64,000 nt of DNA from Prochlorococcus sp. AG-409-P19 (GCA_003215315.1 QCKO01000004.1:55753-119752), one strand, 5' to 3'; shown: positions 1-10,265, numbered from the stretch's first letter. Numbers and translations are program-made. Notes: generated by a model from the letters alone, not told the origin.

Positions 1-1312
1 CTTTCCGATAAAAACGCATTATTGCTCTAGCTAAACTTTTAGGATCATGTCGCAATGTAGGCGTAGCCTTTAAGCCCTGAAGAGAATCTTGAAAGACTGC
101 ATAACCCTTTTCACGTAACTCTTCTTTTCTGCAAATAACAGGTTCGGCCCCCTTCGATTTGTAATATTCAACCAAAGGAGAAGGAGCTAATTCACTTTGA
201 GCAAGAATTGAATTAAAAAGTCTTTTAGTAATTCCTCTTGATGCAAGCTGTGCCTCAATAGCTCTTACATGCCCTGAAACATCAAGTCCATCAGTCTCTC
301 CAGGCTGAGTCATTAAATTACAGATATATAATTTAGGCGCTTTACTTTTTTGTATCGCATTAACAATTTGAGGCACTAAAAGATTTGGCAAAACTGATGT
401 ATAAAGACTTCCAGGCCCAATTAAAATCAATTCAGCTTTTTTTATAGCTTCTATAGCTCTAGGTAAAGCTGGAGGATCTGATGGATAACAGCCAATTCTC
501 ACTATCGGCAAAGGTGCCTTACCAATTGCTGACTCTCCATCAATTCGCTCGCCATTTTCCAATTCTGCCCATAATTGAACATCTGCGTTTGTAGCAGGTA
601 CAACTTGTCCTTGAACTGACAAAACTCTGCTTGATGCGGTAATAGCTTTTTCAAGACTCCCTGTTATTGATGTCAGAGCAGATAAAAAAAGATTTCCAAA
701 ACTATGTCCCTCTAAACCACTACCAGAAGAAAAACGATATTGAAAAAGACGTGTTAACAATGGTTCTTCAGTAGCAAGTGCTGCCAAGCAATTTCTAATA
801 TCGCCAGGGGGCTGAACACCTAATTCTCTTCTCAGAATTCCACTACTCCCCCCATCATCAGCAACTGTGACAATAGCTGTAATACGACTGCTATATCTTT
901 TCAGACCTTTAAGAAGAGAAGAGAGCCCTGTCCCTCCTCCAATTGCAACAATAGTAGGACCCCTATTTAATTTTCTTTTAGCTCTTAATGCATCAACCAA
1001 AAAAGTATCTTTTTTAGTTCCCAAAGCTTGACTAATAGATTCAAAGCTTCGACCTTGTCCCCATATCAGGAGTGCAATTCCTACTAAAAAAACCAAAGGT
1101 CCAGTAAAGCTTCTTGGTAGAAAATTTGTAATTGACTCAAGAAACCAAAAAATAGTTTCAACTAACCAATAAATGGGCCTTAAGTCAGCCCAAATAGAAC
1201 CACCTAAAAGAGCTATTAATAATCCCAACGCAGAAGTAACAACCCATCTCTTTACAACAAGTCCTGGTAGAAGCCACCTTATAGCCCTTTTACTTCTCTT
1301 TATGAAATCCAC
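1..1312 (-). CDS. YvcK/CofD-like family protein (gluconeogenesis factor type), 3' end cut by window
   Basis: The ORF is open to the left edge and absent from the supplied track because its stop lies outside the window. It starts at a GTG (1312; V-D-F-I-K-R). Residues about 15-80 carry two hydrophobic stretches, so it is probably membrane-anchored. The conserved dinucleotide-type loop PTIVAIGGGTGLSSLLKGL follows at about residue 117, then VTVADDGGSSG and PPGDIRNC, typical of the YvcK/UPF0052 family. YvcK proteins bind UDP-sugars and affect carbon flux and cell-wall homeostasis in other bacteria; the role in cyanobacteria is not established. About 437 residues are visible, close to full family length, so the stop should lie just outside. 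It is divergent from the lipid-transport pair. Confidence 0.85.
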   Translation of the reverse strand, partial: MDFIKRSKRAIRWLLPGLVVKRWVVTSALGLLIALLGGSIWADLRPIYWLVETIFWFLESITNFLPRSFTGPLVFLVGIALLIWGQGRSFESISQALGTKKDTFLVDALRAKRKLNRGPTIVAIGGGTGLSSLLKGLKRYSSRITAIVTVADDGGSSGILRRELGVQPPGDIRNCLAALATEEPLLTRLFQYRFSSGSGLEGHSFGNLFLSALTSITGSLEKAITASSRVLSVQGQVVPATNADVQLWAELENGERIDGESAIGKAPLPIVRIGCYPSDPPALPRAIEAIKKAELILIGPGSLYTSVLPNLLVPQIVNAIQKSKAPKLYICNLMTQPGETDGLDVSGHVRAIEAQLASRGITKRLFNSILAQSELAPSPLVEYYKSKGAEPVICRKEELREKGYAVFQDSLQGLKATPTLRHDPKSLARAIMRFYRK

Positions 1313-1507
1313 GAATAGATAAACTCCTAAGGAGTGTTTTGACCTCCGCTCATAGCTAGTTTTAATTTTTCTACGTTTTGTCAATGGTTTAATGGCGAAA
1401 TTCTTAAACGTGAAATCAAAAAAATTAATCAAATAGAACTCTAATTAAACTTCCCTGAACACACATATACGGCAATATGAGTTAGAAAGCATAAATATGG
1501 TGATCAG

Positions 1508-2293
1508 GTGTCAAAAACCACAAAAGTGGTCGAAATAGAAAACCTCTCAATGCAATGGGGACACAAACCAGTCCTTAATGAGCTTAATCTAATCATGCAA
1601 AAAGGAGAGCATCTGGCAATAGTTGGGCCGTCAGGGTGTGGAAAGTCTACAATTCTTCGTCTCTTAGCAGGGCTTCTATTACCCTCAAATGGAAAACTAA
1701 ATTTATTTGGAATCAAACAAGATTATCTAAGACTTGATCAAACAGACCCTCCCGATGTGCGTTTAGTTTTTCAGAATCCAGCTTTATTAGGATCTCTCAC
1801 AGTCAAAGAAAATGTAGGTTTTATTTTAAAAAAAAATAGCTCATTATCAGATCAAGAAATAAATGAATCAGTCATCAATTGTCTTAAGCAAGTAGGTCTA
1901 TATGATGTTGCCGAAAAACTGCCAGGCCAACTTAGTGGAGGGATGCAAAAGCGTGTAAGTTTCGCAAGAGCATTAATGAATGATCCATTAAGAAAAAAAA
2001 GCACTGTGCCATTACTTTTGTACGATGAACCAACTGCAGGATTAGATCCAATTGCATGCACAAGAATAGAAGACCTTATTGTTAAAACTACTAATGTTGC
2101 CTCTGCTTGCTCAATAGTAGTTAGTCATGTTCTTAGTACAATTGAAAGAACTGCAACCAGAGTAGTGATGCTTTATGACGGCAAATTCCAATGGGATGGC
2201 TCTATACAAGAATTCAAACAAAGTGAAAATTCTTATGTCAAACAGTTCAGAGAAGGTAATCTTTTAGGGCCAATGCAACCTGAGGAAATCTAA
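1508..2293 (+). CDS. ABC transporter ATPase, MlaF/TGD3-like
   Basis: This is a soluble ABC ATPase of 261 residues. The Walker A motif GPSGCGKST is at about 40-48, the signature LSGGM at 142-146 and Walker B LLLYDEPTAGLDP at about 169-181. It starts with GTG at 1508; the ATG at 1497 is in another frame. The next gene is an MCE-domain protein only 6 nt downstream, so the pair resembles MlaF-MlaD of the bacterial lipid transport system and TGD3-TGD2 of chloroplasts. The expected role is to power lipid movement between membranes. The permease partner (MlaE/TGD1) is not in this window and must be encoded elsewhere. Confidence 0.88.
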   Translation: MSKTTKVVEIENLSMQWGHKPVLNELNLIMQKGEHLAIVGPSGCGKSTILRLLAGLLLPSNGKLNLFGIKQDYLRLDQTDPPDVRLVFQNPALLGSLTVKENVGFILKKNSSLSDQEINESVINCLKQVGLYDVAEKLPGQLSGGMQKRVSFARALMNDPLRKKSTVPLLLYDEPTAGLDPIACTRIEDLIVKTTNVASACSIVVSHVLSTIERTATRVVMLYDGKFQWDGSIQEFKQSENSYVKQFREGNLLGPMQPEEI

Positions 2294-2299
2294 AAGTTC

Positions 2300-3145
2300 A
2301 TGCGACGAAGTCTTCGTGATGCCATTGTTGGTTTTTCTCTTTTAGGAGGAGTTTTAATCTTCTCTGGAACAATGCTTTGGCTAAGAGGATTTCGCATTGG
2401 ATCCAATTCATGGGAAGTTGAAGCCACCTTTAATGATGCAACTGGACTCGCAGAAATGTCTCCAGTAACATATAGAGGAATTATTGTTGGCTCAATTAAG
2501 AAGATTAGCTTCACACCTGAATCAGTAAATGCTCGAATAGTTATCAACAAAAAAGATCTTATTTTACCTAAACCTGTAACAGCTAAAATCACCACCAGCT
2601 CAGTCCTTGGTGGAGACGCACAATTATCTCTAATATCACTTAACTCTATAAAAAATAAAAAATTAAATCCTCCACAATCAAGTCTTTGCAATCGAAAAGA
2701 AATTCTATGCAAAGATGATATTATAAAAGGAGAAAAGATGATAAGCATATCAACATTAACTGAAGGTATTGAAGGCATTATTGATGAAGCAGACAAGCAA
2801 GATATTATTGACAAAGTATCCAAATCTATAGATCAATTTGATCAGACCCAAGCAAACTTAGATGAGCTTATATTATTATCAAAATTAGAACTTTTAAGAG
2901 CTGCTCCAATAATCAATGAATTAAACAAAGCTTCTACCCATCTGGCAAATATACTTTCAAGTATTGACAATCCACAAACCTTAAATGACATTAAGGAAGT
3001 AGCCCATGTAACTAATTCACTAACCAAGAAAATTGACTCTATGAGTAGTGATATAGATGAAATAATCAAGGATAAAGAACTTATCGAAGCAATAAGAAGC
3101 GTCACAATTGGTCTTGGCAAATTATTTAATGAAATCTATCCTTAA
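2300..3145 (+). CDS. MCE-domain lipid-binding protein, MlaD/TGD2-like
   Basis: The 281-residue protein has one N-terminal membrane segment (about residues 9-29, GFSLLGGVLIFSGTMLWL) followed by an MCE domain (about 38-115, with FNDATGLAEMSPVTYRGIIVG and a core ending SVLGGDAQLSLI). The C-terminal half is charged and helical, with likely coiled coil and heptad-like Leu/Ile spacing. MCE proteins form hexameric rings that carry lipids through the periplasm. It follows the ATPase gene by 6 nt and is surely co-transcribed. It is shorter than the long cyanobacterial MCE proteins of about 450 residues. Confidence 0.85.
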   Translation: MRRSLRDAIVGFSLLGGVLIFSGTMLWLRGFRIGSNSWEVEATFNDATGLAEMSPVTYRGIIVGSIKKISFTPESVNARIVINKKDLILPKPVTAKITTSSVLGGDAQLSLISLNSIKNKKLNPPQSSLCNRKEILCKDDIIKGEKMISISTLTEGIEGIIDEADKQDIIDKVSKSIDQFDQTQANLDELILLSKLELLRAAPIINELNKASTHLANILSSIDNPQTLNDIKEVAHVTNSLTKKIDSMSSDIDEIIKDKELIEAIRSVTIGLGKLFNEIYP

Positions 3146-3176
3146 CCAATAAATTTACTATATTTTTATTAAAACA

Positions 3177-5333
3177 TTAAGTGACTGAGTTAATTGCATC
3201 CATAGCAATAGAAGCAATAGCTTGATCAGTTGCCTTTGGAAGTTGTACATATTTACCACCAGCTGCATCTGCTAATTCTTTACCCATGCCGCTAGCAATA
3301 AATTTTCTTTCTGTATCAATTACTAATAATTTCAATCCAATAGTTCTATACCTTGCAGCCACATCAAGAACTTCTTGTTTTAAGTCAGGGGGGTCTTCTC
3401 CTTCCAAAACGGGCTGGGCCAATGAAGTACTGAGAGGAACATTTCCTCTACCATCAGTAATCGCTACAACGACAACTTGCCCCAAATCGCCCGTAGCCAA
3501 AGCATTAGCCCCTACTCTTGCGGCTTGTGTTAATCCATGAGCAAGAGGAGACCCACCTCCACAGGGCATAGTTTCAAGCCTCCTCTTTGCTGCAGTAATT
3601 GATCGGGTTGGAGGCAAAAGGACTTCTGCTTGATCTCCTCTAAATGGGATCAACGAAACTTCATCACGATTTTCATAAGCCTCTGTCAGCAATCTAATTA
3701 CTGCACCTTTAGCACTTTGCATTCGATTTAATGCCATTGAGCCACTCGCATCAACCAAAAAGATAACTAAAGCACCTGCTTTCCTTTGCAATAACTTTGC
3801 TCGTAAATCTCCTTCTTCAACTATTACCTTCTTCTCAGGGTTTCTCTCTCTTCTGGCTTTTTGATAAGGAGCTGCTGCTCTTAATGTTGCATCAACTGCA
3901 ATTCTCTTAACAGGTCCTCGAGGAAGAATAGGTTTTACATATCTACCTCGATTATCACTTAAAACTGCTGAGCGACTTCCACTATTCCCACTTTTGGATT
4001 TTGCAGAGGCAAAAAGCAAAAGATCTGGGTCAACCTCGCAAGCTTCGGGGTCAAGCATAAATTCTTCTGGAATTGGAGGAGATGACTCTTGATCTTGATC
4101 TTCATCTTCATCTTCATCTTGTTCTTCATCTTCTTGCTCTGAATCATCAGATTGTTCTGGAGGGGGCGGTTGTTGCTGTTCTTCTGGGGGAGGAGGATCC
4201 ATTTCTTCATCTTGAGGTGGAATTTGAAGTGCTCTTGGAGCAATAACTAACCTAACTGCAACTTTTAAATCCTCAGCATTTACTGCATCTCTTCCACTAA
4301 GCGCAGCATGAGCTTTTGCTACTCGAACTGCATACAACTCTGATCGATGCCCTTCCACAGCGCCTCTAAGAGCTTCAAGAACTAAGTATTTAATCTGCTC
4401 TTCAGTAATCTGAACATCTGTAACCCATTGTCTTGCTAAAAGTAATTGTGTAGATAAAGCCTCTGTATCTTGGGACCATTTCTTCGCAAAAGACTCACTA
4501 CTCTGTCCATGAGCAATTGCAGATTGAGTTATCTCTACTCTCTGCTCATTACTTATTAATTGGTCAGCAGATAAAACAATTGCGAATCGATCTAACAAGT
4601 GATCTCTTAAAGCTCCTTCTTCAGGGTTATATGTAGCTATCAACAAAGGTCGGCATGGATGAGAAAGACTTAACCCTTCTCTCTCTACTCGATTTTCACC
4701 AGCCCCTACAGAAGCTAAAATCAAATTCACTATTCCATCATCAAGAAGATTTAGTTCATCAACATATAAAACTCCTCTATGAGCCTCAGCCAAGAGACCT
4801 GGTTGAAAAACAGGGGAACCACTGGACAAAGATGCTGCAACATCAACAGCACCTACCAATCTATCTTCAGTAATCCCAAGTGGAACTTGGACAAATGGCG
4901 CAGCAATAACCTTTTTGGGTATCTCAGAATCATCTTCTGTATTCACTATTGATGATATTTCTTTTTCAAAAAGTTTTCTGGATGGTTCATCCCATTCTTC
5001 TGGTGAATATGGATCTAAATTTCTTCCAACTGGAGTTATTTTTTGATCTACATCTCCATCTGTTCCCTCTCTTTTCTTTTCAAGATCAAGCACCTCAATA
5101 GGAGGAAGCAAAGCATGGAGACCTCTAGCTAAAACTGATTTACCTGTACCTCTGCCTCCTGCAATGATCACACCACCTAATCCAGGATCAACTGCGGCAA
5201 GCATCAAAGCTAACTTTAGGGTTCCATGACCAGTGATTGCTGCGAGTGGGAAAGCTCTCGTAGCTAAATCACTTAAAAATTTATCTTCCTGATTTGAAGG
5301 TTTTTCGGTAACCTTAGATCCGCTGGAAACCAT
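3177..5333 (-). CDS. chlD: magnesium chelatase subunit D
   Basis: ChlD inserts Mg2+ into protoporphyrin IX together with ChlI and ChlH, the first committed step to chlorophyll. The 718 residues split into an AAA+ domain with a P-loop-like GGRGTGKS at 59-66 and Walker-B-like [11 protein letters not shown] at 187-197, a Pro-rich then Asp/Glu-rich linker at about 376-420, and a C-terminal VWA domain with the MIDAS motif DASGS at 528-532. This order is diagnostic for ChlD over ChlI. The start ATG at 5333 is divergent from folK with a 47-nt gap, so the two promoters must overlap. The P-loop looks intact here; in many ChlD proteins ATPase activity is lost, and sequence alone does not decide it. Confidence 0.97.
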   Translation of the reverse strand: MVSSGSKVTEKPSNQEDKFLSDLATRAFPLAAITGHGTLKLALMLAAVDPGLGGVIIAGGRGTGKSVLARGLHALLPPIEVLDLEKKREGTDGDVDQKITPVGRNLDPYSPEEWDEPSRKLFEKEISSIVNTEDDSEIPKKVIAAPFVQVPLGITEDRLVGAVDVAASLSSGSPVFQPGLLAEAHRGVLYVDELNLLDDGIVNLILASVGAGENRVEREGLSLSHPCRPLLIATYNPEEGALRDHLLDRFAIVLSADQLISNEQRVEITQSAIAHGQSSESFAKKWSQDTEALSTQLLLARQWVTDVQITEEQIKYLVLEALRGAVEGHRSELYAVRVAKAHAALSGRDAVNAEDLKVAVRLVIAPRALQIPPQDEEMDPPPPEEQQQPPPPEQSDDSEQEDEEQDEDEDEDQDQESSPPIPEEFMLDPEACEVDPDLLLFASAKSKSGNSGSRSAVLSDNRGRYVKPILPRGPVKRIAVDATLRAAAPYQKARRERNPEKKVIVEEGDLRAKLLQRKAGALVIFLVDASGSMALNRMQSAKGAVIRLLTEAYENRDEVSLIPFRGDQAEVLLPPTRSITAAKRRLETMPCGGGSPLAHGLTQAARVGANALATGDLGQVVVVAITDGRGNVPLSTSLAQPVLEGEDPPDLKQEVLDVAARYRTIGLKLLVIDTERKFIASGMGKELADAAGGKYVQLPKATDQAIASIAMDAINSVT

Positions 5334-5380
5334 AAATTTCTCTAACGAGTCATATATTTACAAGTCTCTCTGATGATCGC

Positions 5381-5968
5381 ATGAGTTGTCCAAAAGTATC
5401 ACCATTAAGTACACTTTCGATTGCAATTGGAGCCAATCTACCAAGCAAGTTTGGGGATCCAGAGTCAACACTAGTAGCAATAAGGCCTAAAATAGAACAA
5501 ACCATTTACATCTGGTCGAATTCTTGTACTACAGGACTAATTGAAGAAGAAGAAAAAAAAGCTATAGATTCCTTTAGATTCCGTTGGTCTCCTTTATATG
5601 AAACTGATGCGATAGGAGGACCACCGAATCAACCTAACTTTGTCAATGCTGTGGTAGTAGTCGATGGAAATGTTTTTTCTACTATTAAGCCCACTAAAGA
5701 ATTGGCGCATAAGTTATTAGTTAGATTATTATCTCTAGAAAAAATCTTTGGCAGGGATCGTACTAAGAATGAAATTCCTTGGGGTCCAAGAATCATTGAT
5801 ATTGATCTAATCTCTTGGGGCGCATTGCAAATTCAAACAAAAGAACTTACTCTTCCTCATCCAAGAATGACTGAAAGGACCTTTGTTCTAGTTCCCTTAG
5901 CCGCCGCTTTATCCTCAACGGAAGGAAACCCTCGCGAAATAATCACTAGAAAAGACTGGTCAACATAA
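5381..5968 (+). CDS. folK: 2-amino-4-hydroxy-6-hydroxymethyldihydropteridine pyrophosphokinase
   Basis: HPPK transfers pyrophosphate from ATP to 6-hydroxymethyl-7,8-dihydropterin in folate synthesis. The N-terminal IAIGANLPS (about residues 10-18) and the family signature FGRDRTKNEIPWGPRIIDIDLI (about 120-142), with the two metal-binding Asp residues, are clear. At 195 residues it is longer than the usual ~160, the extra coming from an N-terminal tail and an insert around the SNSCTTGLIEEEE segment. It starts at ATG 5381, divergent from chlD. Confidence 0.95.
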   Translation: MSCPKVSPLSTLSIAIGANLPSKFGDPESTLVAIRPKIEQTIYIWSNSCTTGLIEEEEKKAIDSFRFRWSPLYETDAIGGPPNQPNFVNAVVVVDGNVFSTIKPTKELAHKLLVRLLSLEKIFGRDRTKNEIPWGPRIIDIDLISWGALQIQTKELTLPHPRMTERTFVLVPLAAALSSTEGNPREIITRKDWST

Positions 5969-6038
5969 ATCATGTTTCTAAAATAATTCTCGTTTTGAAG
6001 TATGCATAAGTCATCCTTAAATAGAAACAGAGACAGTT

Positions 6039-6599
6039 ATGGCATTATCAGCTCCTGAACCATCACGAATTCTTGAAACAAAAGCTAGTCTAAATGCAAA
6101 CAAAATTCGCTTCGAAATAAATCGAATCGAAATGCCAATTGGTCTTGAAGGCGTATTTGGAATTGTCAAACATCCTGGAGCAGCTCTAGTAGTGCCAATT
6201 GCAGCAAATGGTGAAGTGATAATTTTGCGTCAATACAGATTTGCTTGTTCTAGAAGGATCTTAGAATTTCCTGCTGGCACACTTGAATCTGGAGAAAAGC
6301 CATTAGAGTCTATACAAAGAGAAATTCAAGAAGAAAGCGGATACAAAGCAAAACGATGGGACTCTCTGGGCACGATGCTCCCCTGTCCTGGTTATTCAGA
6401 TGAAATAATTCATCTTTTCCTTGCTAGAGACCTAATAAAGCTAGAAGAACAACCAGTAGGTGATCCAGATGAAGACATAGAAGTCTTAAGAATGACACCA
6501 GAGGAACTCAACAACTTAATAGCATCTGGTGAAGAAGCTTTAGATGGAAAAAGCATAACTGCTTGGTTCAGAGCGAACCAATTACTAAAAAATCTTTAA
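6039..6599 (+). CDS. Nudix hydrolase, ADP-ribose pyrophosphatase type
   Basis: The full Nudix box is present (G-x5-E-x7-RE-x2-EE-x-G: GTLESGEKPLESIQ then REIQEESGY, residues 80-102), as is the upstream ILRQYRFACSRRILEFPAG that typifies ADP-ribose/ADP-sugar pyrophosphatases (186 residues). The likely reaction is hydrolysis of ADP-ribose or a related NDP-sugar; the exact substrate cannot be read from sequence. Its TAA overlaps the ATG of the photolyase gene (TAATG), indicating translational coupling and one transcript. Confidence 0.88.
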   Translation: MALSAPEPSRILETKASLNANKIRFEINRIEMPIGLEGVFGIVKHPGAALVVPIAANGEVIILRQYRFACSRRILEFPAGTLESGEKPLESIQREIQEESGYKAKRWDSLGTMLPCPGYSDEIIHLFLARDLIKLEEQPVGDPDEDIEVLRMTPEELNNLIASGEEALDGKSITAWFRANQLLKNL

Positions 6600-8083
6600 T
6601 GGGAAAAAATCGCTTACTTTTTTGGCATAGACGCGACTTAAGAATCAATGATAATAAAGGCTTATCATTAGCCGCATCATCTTCTAAATCCATAACAGGT
6701 ATTTATATCTTAGATCCAGCAATAATCGAGTGTAAAGAAGGTCCATTGGCAATGGCTGAATCTAAAATTTGGTTTCTTGCTAAGTCACTACTAGAATTAC
6801 AAAAAAGTTGGGAAGCAATAGGAAGTAGATTATTAATTATAAAAGGTAATCCAATCAAAAAAATACCTTATCTAGCAAAGATCCTAGAAATCGATGCCAT
6901 CTATGCAAACAAAAATATAGAGCCATATGAAACTTTTAGAGACGAAAGAATCAAGAAATCATTAGCAGAAATCAATATAAACTTTCATCTCAACCTAGAT
7001 CACTTACTAGTAAACCCTCAAGAGATCAAAACCCTGAATCAATCTTATTATAAAGTTTACAGCCCCTTTCTTAGAAAATGGAATTCAATAATTGATTTAA
7101 AAAAAGATCAAGAAGGATTAATAAGTACATATTCATCAAATTATAAATTTGATGACTTAAATGAGAGTGAGTTAATTTCGCTAACAAATGGAAAATGCGA
7201 AGCGAGTCAAGAGAAAAACAAAGAAGTCATAAAATTTTTAATCAAGGACAATGATTTTAATAATTTGAAAAAATGTCCATGTATTCCAGGTGAAAAGGGA
7301 GCAAGAAAGCAAATGTTGATATTCACTGTAGATGGACACATAAACAAATATAAACAAGAAAGAGATTATCCTTTCAAAAGTTCCACTTCATTTCTTAGTG
7401 CTGCACTTTCTCTAGGGACAATTAGTTGCAGGGAGGTATATAACAATGCAATATCAGCAAGAAAGTTTATATATAACAAAAGTGATTTTGATTCTATAGA
7501 AACATGGATCAAAGAACTTGTTTGGAGAGAGTTTTACCAAAATGCACTATTAAACTTTCCTGAATTACAAAAAGGTCCATATCAAAAAAAATGGAAGAAT
7601 TTTCCATGGCAAAATAATTTAGAATGGTTCAAAGCCTGGAAGGATGGTCTTACTGGAGTCCCTATAATTGATGCAGCGATGAGAGAACTTAACCAAACCG
7701 GTTGGATGCACAATCGTTGCAGAATGATAGTAGCTTCTTTTCTTGTAAAGGATCTAATAACAGATTGGAAATATGGAGAAGAATATTTTATGCAAAATTT
7801 AGTCGATGGTGACCTTGCAGCTAACAACGGAGGGTGGCAATGGAGTGCTAGTAGTGGTATGGATACCAAGCCTTTACGAATATTTAATCCTTATACCCAA
7901 ACTTCGAAATTCGACCGCAATGCTGAATACATTCGCCAATGGATTCCCGAAATCTCTCATATTGCAAACTCAGATTTAATAACTGGAGACATACCACCTT
8001 TAGAGAGAGCTAATTACCCAACAGCAATAATTAACCATAAAGAACAACAAGCAACTTTCAAACAGATATATTCATCTATATAA
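6599..8083 (+). CDS. phrB: deoxyribodipyrimidine photolyase
   Basis: A DNA photolyase that uses FAD and blue light to split UV-induced cyclobutane pyrimidine dimers. The track begins at 6563, but MGKNRLLFWHRRDLRINDNKG is the normal family N-terminus, and its ATG (6599) overlaps the upstream TAA, so I place the start there (494 residues). The N-terminal antenna domain (about 1-130) is followed by the helical FAD domain with WIKELVWREFYQN, GVPIIDAAMRELNQTGWMHNRCRMI and DGDLAANNGGWQW. Coupling with a Nudix hydrolase is shared context, not proof of joint function. Photolyase is favoured over cryptochrome because of the complete FAD-domain motif set. Confidence 0.93.
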   Translation: MGKNRLLFWHRRDLRINDNKGLSLAASSSKSITGIYILDPAIIECKEGPLAMAESKIWFLAKSLLELQKSWEAIGSRLLIIKGNPIKKIPYLAKILEIDAIYANKNIEPYETFRDERIKKSLAEININFHLNLDHLLVNPQEIKTLNQSYYKVYSPFLRKWNSIIDLKKDQEGLISTYSSNYKFDDLNESELISLTNGKCEASQEKNKEVIKFLIKDNDFNNLKKCPCIPGEKGARKQMLIFTVDGHINKYKQERDYPFKSSTSFLSAALSLGTISCREVYNNAISARKFIYNKSDFDSIETWIKELVWREFYQNALLNFPELQKGPYQKKWKNFPWQNNLEWFKAWKDGLTGVPIIDAAMRELNQTGWMHNRCRMIVASFLVKDLITDWKYGEEYFMQNLVDGDLAANNGGWQWSASSGMDTKPLRIFNPYTQTSKFDRNAEYIRQWIPEISHIANSDLITGDIPPLERANYPTAIINHKEQQATFKQIYSSI

Positions 8084-8096
8084 ACATTAATATGAC

Positions 8097-8717
8097 TCAC
8101 CCAAACCACGAGGGTTCCTCTCCAGGATTCCATTTAATATTGCAACCGATAGAAGGCTTCTGATCAATGGAAATTGTTTCATCATTCAACAAAGAATCTA
8201 TAGCAAATTGAATATCTTTACCAGTAACAGGAATATCATTACCTGGTCGACTATCATCCAATTGACCTCTATATCTCAGTATATGATCTCCTGATTGAAC
8301 AGGAGAAAAAATATAGAAGTCAGGAGTACATGCTGCTTTAAGCGCTTTAGCTAATTTATGATTTTTATCAAACAAATAAGGAAATCTCCACCCAAGCCTA
8401 TTGGCTTGTTCCGCAAGGTGTTGTGGAGCATCCTGAGGATGTGTAATTAAGCTATTACTACTGACAGCCAAAAACTGAACCCTTTGACCATATTTCAAAT
8501 ACAAATTAGATATGCAACTCTCAACATGTTTAACAAAAGGGCAATGTGCACAAACAACCATTAAGAATAAAGGTTTATTAGGCAAATCAGCGTTACAAAA
8601 GCGCTCATAACTATTGTAAGGATTTCGATTATCAAGGGTAACGTCTTGAACCATCTCCAGATCAAACTCTGGACAGATAGTGCCAAGCGGTAACATTATT
8701 GAACTTGTTCTAACCAT
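8097..8717 (-). CDS. thioredoxin-fold redoxin family protein
   Basis: The 206-residue AhpC/TSA-like protein has a CAHCPFVKH motif (Cys56, Cys59), a thioredoxin-type CxxC. The remainder matches the redoxin family often labelled thiol-disulfide isomerase (GTICPEF near the N-terminus, PYLFDKNHKLAKALKAACTPDFY in the middle). No signal peptide is visible, so it is likely cytosolic. It could be a peroxiredoxin-like reductase or a disulfide carrier; the substrate is unknown. It is convergent with the photolyase gene across 13 nt. Confidence 0.8.
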   Translation of the reverse strand: MVRTSSIMLPLGTICPEFDLEMVQDVTLDNRNPYNSYERFCNADLPNKPLFLMVVCAHCPFVKHVESCISNLYLKYGQRVQFLAVSSNSLITHPQDAPQHLAEQANRLGWRFPYLFDKNHKLAKALKAACTPDFYIFSPVQSGDHILRYRGQLDDSRPGNDIPVTGKDIQFAIDSLLNDETISIDQKPSIGCNIKWNPGEEPSWFG

Positions 8718-8837
8718 TTTTCGTTTAATATAGAGAAAGAGTTTCTTTGTGACTTTTAACTATATATTCAATTTAGTAGATATATTTGCCCAAAATAAGA
8801 GAGAATTGAAAAACCAACCCAGAGCCCCATCTACAAT

Positions 8838-9620
8838 ATGCTTCTGAATCTAAGTGGAAAAAAAATCCTCGTAACAGGAATAGCTAACAATCGTTCAATA
8901 GCTTGGGGCATAGCACAACAGTTAAATGCAGCTGGTGCAGAAATTGGCGTCACATACCTCCCTGATGAAAAAGGTCGTTTTGAATCAAAGGTTCGAGAAC
9001 TTACTGCTCCACTTAATCCAAGTCTATTTTTACCTTTAAACGTTCAAAATTCCTCCCAAATTGAAGAGGTTTTTAATTCGGTCAAAAATCAATGGGGTGT
9101 ATTAGATGGATTAGTTCATTGCCTTGCTTTTGCTGGGAAAGAAGAATTAGTAGGTGATTACAGTGCAACCACACCAGAAGGCTTTGCTCGAGCTCTGGAG
9201 ATCAGTGCCTACTCCCTAGCCCCACTTTGCAAACATGCCAAACCACTGTTCAGTGAAGGTGCAGGAGTTGTTACACTTACTTACCTTGGAGCAGACAGAG
9301 CAATACCTAACTACAACGTAATGGGTGTAGCAAAAGCAGCTTTAGAAGCCTCCGTAAGATATCTTTCTGCTGAATTAGGACCTGAAAAACAAGTTCGAGT
9401 CAACGCTATTAGCGCTGGTCCTATAAGAACCTTAGCAAGTTCAGCCATTGGAGGCATATTGGAGATGATTCACAATGTTGAAGGTAAGGCCCCATTAAGA
9501 AGAACTGTCACTCAAAAAGAAGTTGGGAACACAGCGGCATTTCTTTTAAGTGATCTTTCAAGTGGGATTTCAGGACAAACTATTTATGTAGATGCGGGAT
9601 ACTGCATTAATGGGATGTAA
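8838..9620 (+). CDS. fabI: enoyl-[acyl-carrier-protein] reductase (NADH)
   Basis: Catalyses the last reduction in each round of type II fatty acid synthesis. It is a short-chain dehydrogenase fold of 260 residues with nucleotide loop TGIANNRSIAWGIA (13-26) and the FabI catalytic pattern Tyr149, Tyr159 and Lys166 (YNVMGVAK). The ending GQTIYVDAGYCINGM is typical. It starts at ATG 8838, followed by hisB after 33 nt. Confidence 0.96.
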   Translation: MLLNLSGKKILVTGIANNRSIAWGIAQQLNAAGAEIGVTYLPDEKGRFESKVRELTAPLNPSLFLPLNVQNSSQIEEVFNSVKNQWGVLDGLVHCLAFAGKEELVGDYSATTPEGFARALEISAYSLAPLCKHAKPLFSEGAGVVTLTYLGADRAIPNYNVMGVAKAALEASVRYLSAELGPEKQVRVNAISAGPIRTLASSAIGGILEMIHNVEGKAPLRRTVTQKEVGNTAAFLLSDLSSGISGQTIYVDAGYCINGM

Positions 9621-9653
9621 TTCAAATCTCTTGAGAGTTTTTTTTGAATTGAT

Positions 9654-10265
9654 ATGAAAACTTCCAGACAAGGAGAAATCCATCGAAAAACTAAAGAGAC
9701 TGACGTTTTTGTTCGCCTAAACCTTGATGGAACTGGGAAATGCAATGTTAATAGTGGGATTGGCTTCTTAGACCATATGCTGGAACAATTATCCAGTCAT
9801 GGATTGTTTGACTTAGAGGTTTCAGCCAAGGGTGATACACACATAGATGATCATCACACAAATGAAGATGTTGGGATTGCTTTAGGTCAAGCTCTATCCA
9901 AAGCATTAGGTTCAAGGAGTGGGATTAACAGATTCGGACATTTTTGCGCACCACTTGATGAAGCTTTGATTCAGGTAGTGCTTGATTGCTCTGGCAGACC
10001 TCACTTAAGCTATGGTCTAAATATTTCAACGAATAAAGTAGGTCAATACGATACTGAATTAGTCAAAGAATTCTTCGGTGCTGTAGTCATCAATAGCGGC
10101 TTAACTCTCCATATAAGGCAAATAGAAGGGGCAAATGCTCATCACATTATCGAAGCCTGTTTTAAATCTTTTGCAAGAGCCTTAAGAATGGCAACTGAAG
10201 CAGACCAAAGAAGAGCCGGTACGGTTCCAAGCAGTAAAGGAGTTTTAGAGCAAGCAGGTAGTTAA
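9654..10265 (+). CDS. hisB: imidazoleglycerol-phosphate dehydratase
   Basis: Sixth step of histidine synthesis, dehydrating imidazoleglycerol phosphate to imidazole acetol phosphate. The Mn-binding histidine clusters are visible: [14 protein letters not shown] (about 37-50), [10 protein letters not shown] (63-72) and [21 protein letters not shown] near the C-terminus. At 203 residues it is the monofunctional form, without the phosphatase domain of enteric HisB. It is downstream of fabI and probably on the same transcript. Confidence 0.96.
   Translation: MKTSRQGEIHRKTKETDVFVRLNLDGTGKCNVNSGIGFLDHMLEQLSSHGLFDLEVSAKGDTHIDDHHTNEDVGIALGQALSKALGSRSGINRFGHFCAPLDEALIQVVLDCSGRPHLSYGLNISTNKVGQYDTELVKEFFGAVVINSGLTLHIRQIEGANAHHIIEACFKSFARALRMATEADQRRAGTVPSSKGVLEQAGS

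Noticed and set aside
6563-6598. 12-residue N-terminal extension of the photolyase
   Set aside because: It is inside the Nudix gene; the TAATG-linked start at 6599 and family N-terminus argue against it.
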